Source: Lysinibacillus fusiformis (GTDB taxonomy: Bacteria > Bacillota > Bacilli > Bacillales_A > Planococcaceae). Taken from it: a stretch of 55,051 nt of DNA. Of the stretch, positions 16,599 through 23,807 are shown piece by piece. Where the stretch lies: NCBI RefSeq assembly GCF_003049525.1, contig NZ_PYWL01000019.1, positions 1 to 55,051 on the forward strand. Reading direction: 5' to 3'. The notes below the pieces were generated by a model. That model worked only from the letters and a program-made list of their open reading frames with translations. It had not been told where the DNA came from and did not search any database. Numbering within the stretch: the stretch's first letter is position 1; the number at the start of each line of letters is the position of its first letter. Position numbers and translations under genes: made by a program.

Positions 16599-18005
16599 TT
16601 AGTCTACGATGAGCACTGTATCATCGTTTGGTTGCGGAGTGGTTGAAAAAAACATTCCCATACGCACACCAATTACCGCTACCACCTCATCAGACTGAGA
16701 AATCAGTAACGGCCAGCTATTCCGCTCATTTAAAGGAATCTTTTCATCTATAAAAAGGCGAGATAAGCGTTTTGGCTGATCCATTCCTTTTAACAGCATT
16801 CTGTCTCCATCCTTGCGTGCTCGAATAGAGAGCGGAAGGTGGAGTTTGCTAGCGTTAAAATAAAAAAGTTGTGCAGTATCCGTCATCAATTCGGACGATA
16901 AATCGTGCAACTTGACTACGCATAAGCGTTTACCATTCGTCAGTGTTGTCCACCCATTAGCAGCCGAAATAATTATTTTTTCAGAAGAAGGGTAGTCCTC
17001 TGTTGAACTATTCTTCTGAATCATTAATTTTCCGTAACGGCGAACTGCAAGGAAATCTTCAGGCAAGTGAATTTCAGCATACCCTGCTGTCGTATCACAA
17101 AGCTTTAAAATTGAAGTCAATAAAGCATAACTTTGTATCGTATTTGAATCTTTGTAAAGATAGTTTAATAGTATTAAAATGAGCCTCCTTTGTAAAGCAA
17201 GTGGTACCAATTGAAAAGCCTCAATTTCCATGCTATATGTATTTTCATTACTTCTTTTAATGGTTTTGGAAAATACATCTTCGGCTAATGTCATTAAAAA
17301 GGTATTGTCTTCTTGCAATTGCGATGTAAAATGGGTCACTTGTTCGGTCACTCTCGGATTTTCAGCCTCCAGTAAAGGCACGACATGATGTCTGAAACGA
17401 TTTCGTACATAAGTGTCTTTGGAGTTACTGACATCCTCCCGATAATTTAAACCTTTTCTAAGTAAATATTCCCCTATTTCAGTCTTTGTAACCGTTAAAA
17501 ACGGACGAATTAATGATTTTCCTTCAAAATATCGCTGAGGGCGTATGCCTTGCATGCTATTCATCGTCGCATTTTTTGTCAGGGCCATTAATACTGACTC
17601 CAGTTGGTCATCCGCATGATGTGCAGTTACAAGCTTATTCGCATTCGTTTTGTACAAAACCTCTTTAAAATATCGATACCTTTCTCTACGACATATTAGC
17701 TGGGTATTTCCATTCTCCTGTGCCAGTATTGTTGGTATGGAGATCGCTGTGGCATGTAAATAAACGTCATTTTCATCACAATACTTTTGTACAAATGCCC
17801 TATCTTCAGCAGAAGCTTCTCCCCTAAGCATATGGTCGACATGTACTGCTTCCACCCGAATGTTCCAGTGCTCTTGTGTTTGAACAAAATAATGGAGTAA
17901 AGCCATAGAATCTACTCCACCCGAAACGGCGATGAGAAGATGGTCGTCTTGCTGTAATAATTGCTCTTTTTCAATAAATGTCTTAACCTTTAATTCAAAT
18001 GACAA
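16599..18005 (-). CDS. tilS: tRNA(Ile)-lysidine synthase
   Basis: TilS converts C34 of the CAU-anticodon tRNA-Ile to lysidine, so that it reads AUA codons and is charged with isoleucine. The 468-aa protein has the PP-loop SGGVDS (28-33) of the N-type ATP pyrophosphatase domain, HVDHMLRGE, AHHADDQ and the RNRFRHHVVP region. A C-terminal tRNA-binding domain follows, with IRARKDGDR and RLFIDEKIPL. It begins at TTG after GGAGGAG. B. subtilis has yabS and yabT between spoIIE and tilS. Both are absent here, and tilS follows spoIIE by only 36 bp. Confidence 0.95.
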   Translation of the reverse strand: MSFELKVKTFIEKEQLLQQDDHLLIAVSGGVDSMALLHYFVQTQEHWNIRVEAVHVDHMLRGEASAEDRAFVQKYCDENDVYLHATAISIPTILAQENGNTQLICRRERYRYFKEVLYKTNANKLVTAHHADDQLESVLMALTKNATMNSMQGIRPQRYFEGKSLIRPFLTVTKTEIGEYLLRKGLNYREDVSNSKDTYVRNRFRHHVVPLLEAENPRVTEQVTHFTSQLQEDNTFLMTLAEDVFSKTIKRSNENTYSMEIEAFQLVPLALQRRLILILLNYLYKDSNTIQSYALLTSILKLCDTTAGYAEIHLPEDFLAVRRYGKLMIQKNSSTEDYPSSEKIIISAANGWTTLTNGKRLCVVKLHDLSSELMTDTAQLFYFNASKLHLPLSIRARKDGDRMLLKGMDQPKRLSRLFIDEKIPLNERNSWPLLISQSDEVVAVIGVRMGMFFSTTPQPNDDTVLIVD

Positions 18006-18041
18006 ACGCTTCTCCTCCCCTTTCGATAATACAAAAAATGA

Positions 18042-20426
18042 TTAGCTCATAGAATATTGTGCTGGTCTAAATACAGCCCATGTCGGAACAACATGTGTCA
18101 CTTCTAACATGAGTACAGTACAATCATCTTCTATATCAAAGTAATCTTGGAATGACTGCATTATCGTTGTTAGCTTTTCTTGGATAGTATTATTTGTACT
18201 GGCTACCTGCTGTGCATAAGCTAAAAACGTCTCCTCTTGCTCATCCCAATCGGCAACACTAGAAAACAGTCCATCTGAATGCATTAAAATGACATCCCCT
18301 GCTTTCAGCTTTCTTTTTTCAGCCTCTACCGCAGAAATCGATAGGAAACCTACAGGTGCTGCATTACTCTCAACCTTTATGACTTCCTTTCCACGCAAAA
18401 TATAGGTCGACATTCCCCCAGCCTTCCATGACCATAAATCACCATGCTGTAAATCCACTAGTGCGAAATCAAGGGTTGCATACATATCATCCTGTTGTTT
18501 TAATGACATGACATAATGCAATGTATGCATTGCAGTTTCAGGATTCATATTATAATTAAGGCACTCTCGCATTAAATGTATTAATTTTCTACTTTCATGT
18601 TGCGCTTCTTTACTTTGCCCCATACCATCCGATAATAAAATGGCAAATAGACCTGGATGTAATTGGAAAAGTGCGTGTGAATCCCCAGAATACAATGTCG
18701 CATCTTTAGACATGCTATATATATCATACTCTACTTCAAAGCTAATAGCTGATCTAAAGCATATTTGTATATGACGAAACGGCATTTCACAGGCCACTAC
18801 TTTTTCAATTTCAAATGGCTCATTAAAAATTTCGTAAAGAATAGGCAAAATCATCCGTTCAGCTAATGTTGTATCTTTCTCCCAGTCGACACGGGCTGGC
18901 GCCAAAGCACAAACTATCTTTCTAGCCCCTGGTTTATTGTTAAGTACATCTAGCTGAAAGCATTCAATATGAGCATCCTTTAAACGTTCAATGATATCCT
19001 TTTCAACACTTACAAAAGAAATCGTATCCTCCTTCATCTCAGCAATTAATTGGTTTAAATGATTACTCATATCGCGGAGCTGTAGTGCAATCATTTTTTT
19101 ACCATGAAAGTACTGCCCGTTAATACGTTCCCTGTATAATTCCGTATCCAACTCTTCAAAAATCTTTGTCGATTTTACGCATTTATAGCGGATTTGTTCT
19201 TCTACACGATGAATAGCCGATTCTTTACCTACTCCCTTCATATGAAACCAATCTGTCATCAGCTTGTCCATCCCATTATTTTGAGCTCCCCAGCAATGAT
19301 CATGACGGAAACAGCTTAAACATGTATTCATCGGGGATACTTCCTTCGCCTCTTCAACTGGCGCGGTCATAAAACGATCAAATACCAGCTCCTTCATAAA
19401 TTGCACGAAATGCTGAAAATGTTCTAATTTGTATGTGACATGTTCAGTTAACCAATTTTGTCTTGCGAGTAAAATTTCCTCCCGTTGTGGGAAGAGCTTG
19501 TCCCTCACCTTATCTGAATATTTTCTAGGGATCGTTAGGAAAAGAACGCTTCCAATGGCAATAGAAGTGAAATACACACTATCTAATGGCAATGTTGCAT
19601 CATAAAATAAAAAAAACACACTAGGCAAGATACTTCCGATTGCAACCCCGAATCTACCACCTTTAGCCCCCATACCTGCACATAGTCCTGTTAAGGTGGC
19701 AACAGATAGCATACCGGTAAAGGAGAGCTTAGCAACACCAATGAGCGTTCCTAATACCGCTCCGATTACCGTTGCTAACGGTACACTTCCGACTAATGCA
19801 CCAAAACAAATAAAAAGCTGCAATAAAAATATAGGGAGCGAAAAATAGCTAAACACAACTGCTTGCATCCCTGTAAGCATAGCAGCAAACACTACTAACC
19901 CTGACCCAAGCTTCTCGTAAGTCCAATGACTCGTAAACCATTCATATGAATTGACGAAAAGCACTTGCATAAATAGGGTCATAATTAGAGCTAGTGCCGC
20001 TTCACAGCCTACATAAAATTGTACAAGCACTGGTGGTAAGCCTTGATACATCGCCCCTTGCCACATAATTTGCACCAATAAAACAGCTAAAGAGACGGCA
20101 ATACTTTGAGGAAGTCGCCAGTAACGGAAACGCATAATACATTCATACATAATGATTTGTAATGCTAAAATCACAACTTGTCCAAAGCCTAGGAAAAAAC
20201 AGCCGACCAAGCTTCCAAATAAAACGAATTTGGCGTACTCCCTATACTTTGTTCGAATAATTGCCCAAAAAGGAACTGAGAACGGTACTGCTGCTTCAAA
20301 TACAACGGATTGAGCCAAAAAAAAGGATGTTAAAAAAAATAGGGTGCCTATGAAGACTTGCTTCTTTTTTATCCCTAATTTTCGGTCTTCTACATTTGCT
20401 GTATTATACCATTCAATACTTGTCAT
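18042..20426 (-). CDS. spoIIE: Stage II sporulation protein E (sigma-F-activating PP2C phosphatase)
   Basis: SpoIIE dephosphorylates SpoIIAA-P at the polar septum and so frees sigma-F in the forespore. The 794-aa protein has about ten predicted membrane segments in residues 22-300. A central FtsZ-interacting and regulatory region follows (about 320-560), with a cysteine cluster CLSCFRHDHC (369-378). The C-terminal PP2C domain (about 570-775) has its metal-binding aspartates in LLSDGMGQS (D600), MHSDGLFS (D718) and EDDCTVL (D768). The ATG follows AAAGGGGA. Upstream lie a TATAAT box with a long spacer and a near-consensus 0A box, which fits Spo0A-dependent expression. Confidence 0.96.
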   Translation of the reverse strand: MTSIEWYNTANVEDRKLGIKKKQVFIGTLFFLTSFFLAQSVVFEAAVPFSVPFWAIIRTKYREYAKFVLFGSLVGCFFLGFGQVVILALQIIMYECIMRFRYWRLPQSIAVSLAVLLVQIMWQGAMYQGLPPVLVQFYVGCEAALALIMTLFMQVLFVNSYEWFTSHWTYEKLGSGLVVFAAMLTGMQAVVFSYFSLPIFLLQLFICFGALVGSVPLATVIGAVLGTLIGVAKLSFTGMLSVATLTGLCAGMGAKGGRFGVAIGSILPSVFFLFYDATLPLDSVYFTSIAIGSVLFLTIPRKYSDKVRDKLFPQREEILLARQNWLTEHVTYKLEHFQHFVQFMKELVFDRFMTAPVEEAKEVSPMNTCLSCFRHDHCWGAQNNGMDKLMTDWFHMKGVGKESAIHRVEEQIRYKCVKSTKIFEELDTELYRERINGQYFHGKKMIALQLRDMSNHLNQLIAEMKEDTISFVSVEKDIIERLKDAHIECFQLDVLNNKPGARKIVCALAPARVDWEKDTTLAERMILPILYEIFNEPFEIEKVVACEMPFRHIQICFRSAISFEVEYDIYSMSKDATLYSGDSHALFQLHPGLFAILLSDGMGQSKEAQHESRKLIHLMRECLNYNMNPETAMHTLHYVMSLKQQDDMYATLDFALVDLQHGDLWSWKAGGMSTYILRGKEVIKVESNAAPVGFLSISAVEAEKRKLKAGDVILMHSDGLFSSVADWDEQEETFLAYAQQVASTNNTIQEKLTTIMQSFQDYFDIEDDCTVLMLEVTHVVPTWAVFRPAQYSMS

Positions 20427-20456
20427 TTAATTATCCCCTTTCCCGCACTTTTGGCT

Positions 20457-20524
20457 ATTATAAAGAATTATGCATGGAAAGATTGTCTGACGTTGGCATT
20501 AAAAAATATAAACATTTCGACGAA
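20457..20524 (-). promoter_or_regulatory. Likely Spo0A-dependent spoIIE promoter
   Basis: The minus strand has a perfect -10 TATAAT (20457-20462). The best -35 candidate is CAGACA (20485-20490), 22 bp upstream, which is too far for an ordinary sigma-A promoter but like the long spacers of the B. subtilis spoIIG and spoIIE promoters. Further up, TTCGTCGAAA (20515-20524) matches the 0A box core TGTCGAA at six of seven positions. Confidence 0.6.
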
Positions 20525-20822
20525 TACGTATACATAAATACGCAAATTGGCAATAATTTCTTTTGTAATTGTTGGTCATTGTGATCCTATATGAAGTTTT
20601 CTGTTCCAGACAATATATCAGATATCGCCTCCCCTTTAACATGGAATCTTCTAAATTGGCGTGCTATCAACTATTCCCCTCTCTTTTCAATGATTACAGC
20701 AAGACAATTCTACTTAAGAACAAAAAATCCGCTAAAATATCTTTATATAGCTGACTCTGTCTCATCTTGTTTAAAGAATTTTATTGTAAAATATATTTTT
20801 TGATATTTTTTTATTAATCTTC
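20525..20822. other. AT-rich intergenic stretch between spoIIE and the tRNA genes
   Basis: I see no supportable gene, terminator or clear repeat in this stretch. Short frames on the plus strand lack ribosome binding sites and use AT-rich, non-coding-like triplets. It probably holds only upstream promoter flanks of the two divergent units. Confidence 0.5.
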
Positions 20823-20851
20823 TTGACACTAAGACCAATGGCTTGTATTAT
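20823..20851 (+). promoter_or_regulatory. Promoter of the tRNA cluster (sigma-A)
   Basis: TTGACA (20823-20828), a 17-bp spacer and TATTAT (20846-20851) lie just upstream of the tRNA-Gly gene on the plus strand. This near-consensus promoter explains transcription against the surrounding direction. Confidence 0.9.
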
Positions 20852-20874
20852 TTAACTTGTTGCTTAAGCGACAT

Positions 20875-20949
20875 GCGGAAGTAGTTCAGTGGTAGAACAC
20901 CACCTTGCCAAGGTGGGGGTCGCGAGTTCGAACCTCGTCTTCCGCTCCA
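20875..20949 (+). tRNA. tRNA-Gly (anticodon GCC)
   Basis: The 75-nt cloverleaf has acceptor arms GCGGAAG and CTTCCGC, an anticodon loop TTGCCAA, a T-arm GTTCGAAC and an encoded CCA. It is the first gene of the plus-strand trio. Confidence 0.96.
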
Positions 20950-20958
20950 TAAAAAATT

Positions 20959-21035
20959 GGCGGCCTAGCTCAGCTGGCTAGAGCGTACGGTTCATACCCG
21001 TAAGGTCGGGGGTTCGATCCCCTCGGCCGCCACCA
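20959..21035 (+). tRNA. tRNA-Met (anticodon CAT, elongator type)
   Basis: The 77-nt cloverleaf has acceptor arms GGCGGCC and GGCCGCC, an anticodon loop TTCATAC and an encoded CCA. The sequence resembles the B. subtilis elongator tRNA-Met. It has a fully paired first base pair, unlike initiator tRNA. B. subtilis also has tRNA-Met and tRNA-Glu genes between spoIIE and yabR. Confidence 0.93.
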
Positions 21036-21040
21036 TAGTA

Positions 21041-21112
21041 GGCCCCTTGGTCAAGTGGTTAAGACACCGCCCTTTCACGGCGGTAACACGGGTTCGAATC
21101 CCGTAGGGGTCA
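21041..21112 (+). tRNA. tRNA-Glu (anticodon TTC), CCA not encoded
   Basis: The 72-nt cloverleaf has acceptor arms GGCCCCT and AGGGGTC, an anticodon loop CTTTCAC and a T-arm GGTTCGAATCC. The discriminator A is followed by TCTC, so the CCA end must be added after transcription, unlike its two neighbours. Confidence 0.95.
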
Positions 21113-21117
21113 TCTCA

Positions 21118-21158
21118 AATAGGCGTCTCAGAATGATATTCTGAGACGCCTATTTTTT
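21118..21158 (+). terminator. Terminator of the tRNA cluster
   Basis: AATAGGCGTCTCAGAA and TTCTGAGACGCCTATT form a perfect stem with a 5-nt loop, followed by TTTTT on the plus strand, just after tRNA-Glu. Confidence 0.95.
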
Positions 21159-21255
21159 ATTCTACAATATGATATGTATAAGGTTCGACTATGTGACTAC
21201 ATATAAAATATGGCATACTACATATAAGATTGTATTTTTAGGAGGTTTATTTTCC

Positions 21256-21507
21256 TTGAGCGCATTAACTAAAGCTGCTTTAATTTGTGGAAGTGGCTCA
21301 ATGATTATTCTTGTTTCAATACTTATTAATTTACCATTTGTTGTTCAAATAATGTTACTACTTTGCGGGCTTGCTGTAAGCATATATGGCGTCTTTTTAC
21401 TTGTTAAAATGGTTATTCGTCCAGCAGAAAAAGCACCCATTACTCCTGCTGATGAAAAAGTAGCCACACCTATCAAAAAGAAAAAGGGACCTTCCTCAAC
21501 TTTATAG
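21256..21507 (+). CDS. Small two-helix membrane protein of unknown function, 83 aa
   Basis: I do not recognise this gene. A strong AGGAGG (21240-21245) lies 10 bases before a TTG at 21256. That start is preferred over the longer frame beginning at 21169. The protein has two hydrophobic segments (about residues 7-26 and 30-51) and a lysine- and proline-rich tail ending in a KKKKG cluster, so it is probably a small inner-membrane protein with a basic cytoplasmic tail. It is on the plus strand behind the tRNA terminator, opposite to the neighbouring protein genes. A CATACTA box (21214-21220) resembles a sigma-G/F -10 element, but no matching -35 is convincing. Confidence 0.65.
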   Translation: MSALTKAALICGSGSMIILVSILINLPFVVQIMLLLCGLAVSIYGVFLLVKMVIRPAEKAPITPADEKVATPIKKKKGPSSTL

Positions 21508-21513
21508 GTCAGT

Positions 21514-21551
21514 CCACAAAAAAGGGATTAGCTTTTTTCAAAGCTAATCCC
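21514..21551 (-). terminator. Terminator of yabR
   Basis: On the minus strand GGGATTAGCTTT pairs with AAAGCTAATCCC around a short loop and runs into TTTTTTG. It lies between the convergent yabR and the small membrane-protein gene and may also slow plus-strand transcription. Confidence 0.88.
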
Positions 21552-21596
21552 AGCACTATATCATACACTTTTTCTACGATTAAAACAGTCAGCAAA

Positions 21597-22034
21597 CTAC
21601 CCTCTTCTAGCTCCGCGACCTCCGCGTTTTGACTCTGTAGCACGTTTAAGTGTTGCTAGACGTTCATCACTATCTTTTAAGAAGCGTGCCATTTTTTGCT
21701 CAAAATTTTCTTTTGGCTGGTGGCGGTCGTTACGATCGTTAGAGCGATTATCGCGACGTGGACGCGCTGGACGCTCTGGACGCTCTGGTCTCTCAGCTTG
21801 AGGCTTTGCTTTACGGATTGAAAGACCGATCTTTCCGTCCGCTTCAACATTCATCACTTTTACTTCAACTTCATCTCCAACTTTTAGATGCTCATTGATA
21901 TCTTTTACATAATTGTCAGCAACTTCACTAATGTGAACTAAGCCTGTTTTGCCATCTGGCAGCTCAACGAATGCTCCAAAATTTGTGATTCCTGTTACTT
22001 TACCTTGTACCTTGCTGCCTACTTCAATTGACAT
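21597..22034 (-). CDS. yabR: S1 RNA-binding domain protein YabR
   Basis: The 145-aa protein has one S1/OB domain (residues 1-75), with GKVTGITNFGAFVELPDGKTGLVH-type signature parts such as TNFGAFVEL and GLVHISEV. A proline/arginine-rich linker and a basic C-terminus follow, with an FEQKMARFLKDSDERL helix and an RGGRGARRG end. Such general stress protein 13-like proteins are thought to bind RNA or ribosomes, but the exact role is not known. The ATG is preceded by AAGGAGGAG. It has its own promoter (22126-22153) just behind divIC and a terminator, so it can be expressed apart from the division gene. Confidence 0.92.
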   Translation of the reverse strand: MSIEVGSKVQGKVTGITNFGAFVELPDGKTGLVHISEVADNYVKDINEHLKVGDEVEVKVMNVEADGKIGLSIRKAKPQAERPERPERPARPRRDNRSNDRNDRHQPKENFEQKMARFLKDSDERLATLKRATESKRGGRGARRG

Positions 22035-22125
22035 AAAAAAAATGCTCCTCCTTAAAAATTAAGCGACTCTTTTGAGCCATGTAATCATTTAATTAAACTT
22101 TTTACTGCAATAAGCTTCTCTTTTC

Positions 22126-22153
22126 ATTATATATAACTAAAAAAGAGTGTCAA
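22126..22153 (-). promoter_or_regulatory. yabR promoter (sigma-A)
   Basis: The minus strand has TTGACA (22148-22153), a 16-bp spacer and TATAAT (22126-22131). It begins about 15 bp after the divIC stop codon and leaves a leader of roughly 80 nt before yabR. Confidence 0.85.
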
Positions 22154-22167
22154 CAATACATAGCTTT

Positions 22168-22572
22168 TCAGTCGTCTTTTTTATCTTCCTTATCTGGAAT
22201 TATAAAAATAACCTCACCTTTTTCAGACAAGTAATACTCTTTTCTTAATAGTTTTGCGATATATTCATCATCCTGTAATTGTTTGATTTTCAGATTTAGA
22301 GAATCCTGTTCCTCTTTCAATTCAGAGAGATGCTGTTTCGCTTCTTCCTTGGATTTCTCTTTAATCGCTAATGTTTCCTGTTGGTTAGATAGCACATTTA
22401 AGAGAAGGGCGATAATAATGACTGGTACAATCGCAAAAAAGACGATACGGCGCCATTTACGTTTCCGTGCCTGCTGCTTGCGATTTATAGCTTTATCCGT
22501 GTTACGGACATAGTCATTATCAAGCTTTGTAAAGTTCTGTTGTTCATCATTTGATGAATGACGTCTAGTCAT
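22168..22572 (-). CDS. divIC: Cell division protein DivIC (FtsB-like)
   Basis: DivIC forms a septal complex with FtsL and DivIB and is needed for division. The 134-aa protein has a basic cytoplasmic N-terminus (residues 1-42), one membrane segment (about 43-61), a coiled coil (64-102) rich in K and E, and the conserved end LLRKEYYLSEKGEVIF. Length and layout match B. subtilis DivIC. The ATG follows GGAGGTG. It lies directly after yabQ, as in B. subtilis. Confidence 0.93.
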   Translation of the reverse strand: MTRRHSSNDEQQNFTKLDNDYVRNTDKAINRKQQARKRKWRRIVFFAIVPVIIIALLLNVLSNQQETLAIKEKSKEEAKQHLSELKEEQDSLNLKIKQLQDDEYIAKLLRKEYYLSEKGEVIFIIPDKEDKKDD

Positions 22573-22589
22573 GCCCGCACCTCCGAAAA

Positions 22590-23081
22590 TTATTGTTGCT
22601 TTTTATTATACTTCAAATATCGTAACTTTTTTAAAAAAGTGTAGGACAAATACGAATAAATTTTGACAAAAGGTCTTATAACAAACATTACTATATTTAA
22701 TAAAAACTGCAAAATATGTCGAATAACTGAGACGATGAAGCGCACAATGAACCAGAAGGGCCTCCATGTAATATTCACCAAAACTCTAGCTATGAAACGT
22801 AAAATAGTTTGAAAAAATGATTGATACAAAAAAATTCCGGCTATTTGCGCAAGCGGGTCGTATGCCCGCCATGCGCCGTCTTTTAGCCAAAATAATAAAT
22901 AATATGTCAGCCCTCCAAGTAGAATCCATGTTAGTAATTCAAAAACCATCATCCACTTTCGAAGGCTTGACCTTTTTGGAGTTGAGAAAACAATAAGCCT
23001 TACACTATCAATAATGAAACCAACTGCTATACCGCTCAAAACCATGACAATTAATTGAAAGAATTGTTCACTAACAATCAT
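22590..23081 (-). CDS. yabQ: Spore cortex biosynthesis protein YabQ
   Basis: YabQ is a mother-cell membrane protein required for cortex formation in B. subtilis, where it is made under sigma-E. The 163-aa protein is strongly hydrophobic, with about four to five predicted membrane segments, a conserved GFIIDSVRLI stretch and the YYLLFWLKDGAWRAY segment typical of the family. Its ATG overlaps the yabP stop as ATGA, so the pair is coupled. The C-terminus is basic (KYNKKQQ). Confidence 0.9.
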   Translation of the reverse strand: MIVSEQFFQLIVMVLSGIAVGFIIDSVRLIVFSTPKRSSLRKWMMVFELLTWILLGGLTYYLLFWLKDGAWRAYDPLAQIAGIFLYQSFFQTILRFIARVLVNITWRPFWFIVRFIVSVIRHILQFLLNIVMFVIRPFVKIYSYLSYTFLKKLRYLKYNKKQQ

Positions 23082-23377
23082 CCAAATAACTTATGAAGGA
23101 AACCCTTCGAGAAGCCACTTTCCTCCTCGTCGTACTGTAAAGTTTTCACAGTTCCTTCAAGTGTCAATAATCCTTTGTCAACATCTAAATGAACGATATG
23201 CAGTTCCTCTCCACGGATTAACAAATGCCCTTGGGACGTCTTAATGAAAAACTCTTCCTGATCAAAGCGTTCAATTGATTTTACAGAAGTCATGTCCATT
23301 CTTTTACGATTACGAATCGTTAAAATATGCTCTCCAGATGGAATTGTGTAACGATTACTTTCTTGATGTAGCGTCAT
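23078..23377 (-). CDS. yabP: Sporulation protein YabP
   Basis: YabP belongs to a small sporulation family (YabP/YqfC). The B. subtilis gene is sigma-E dependent. The 99-aa protein is soluble and beta-rich and carries the family motif VKSIERFDQEEFFIKTSQG. The ATG follows AAGGAGGA. The preceding 139-bp gap separates it from rqcP. On the minus strand that gap contains GCATAAAGT preceded by TCATGCTT about 13 bp upstream, which could be a poor sigma-E promoter, but the match is too weak to list on its own. Confidence 0.9.
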   Translation of the reverse strand: MTLHQESNRYTIPSGEHILTIRNRKRMDMTSVKSIERFDQEEFFIKTSQGHLLIRGEELHIVHLDVDKGLLTLEGTVKTLQYDEEESGFSKGFLHKLFG

Positions 23378-23516
23378 TTTTTTCCTCCTTTAGTCGTCCT
23401 AGCTTCTGTTCACTTTATGCGGACAACCATCAAAGCATGACAACTTTATTTAAGTTGTCTATTACTTTCATCCATAAATGGAAGCAGGAACAACATTAGG
23501 TGGCTAAAAAAGAAAT

Positions 23517-23807
23517 TTATTCTTCATCATCTATAAATTCAGGCTCAATTTTTTCTAGTCTCTCTTCTTTCAAAATGGTAAACATTTTGGCTGCATCTTC
23601 TTTTTTCACTGTCTCACGTATTTCTTCTACACGTGCTGTTACTATTTTTTGACCAAATCGGATGGCCAGTTCATCCCCAGCTTTTACTGAGCTACTAGCT
23701 TTCGCTACCTTCTCATTGATAGTAATACGACCCTGATCTGCCACCTCTTTAGCTAAAGTACGACGTTTGATTAAACGTGAAACTTTTAAAAATTTATCTA
23801 ATCTCAT
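23517..23807 (-). CDS. rqcP: Ribosome quality control factor RqcP (S4 domain)
   Basis: RqcP (YabO, Hsp15-like) binds stalled 50S subunits together with RqcH during alanine-tail synthesis. The 96-aa protein is essentially one S4 domain: it begins MRLDKFLKVSRLIKRRTLA and continues with DQGRITINEK, a basic RNA-binding face. A short acidic tail ends in FIDDEE. Its ATG overlaps the yabN stop as ATGA. The order yabN-yabO-yabP-yabQ-divIC is the B. subtilis one. Confidence 0.94.
   Translation of the reverse strand: MRLDKFLKVSRLIKRRTLAKEVADQGRITINEKVAKASSSVKAGDELAIRFGQKIVTARVEEIRETVKKEDAAKMFTILKEERLEKIEPEFIDDEE

Noticed and set aside
20569..20803. Short plus-strand reading frames between spoIIE and the tRNA genes
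   Set aside because: They lack ribosome binding sites, overlap each other in different frames and are AT-rich, so they look like chance frames.
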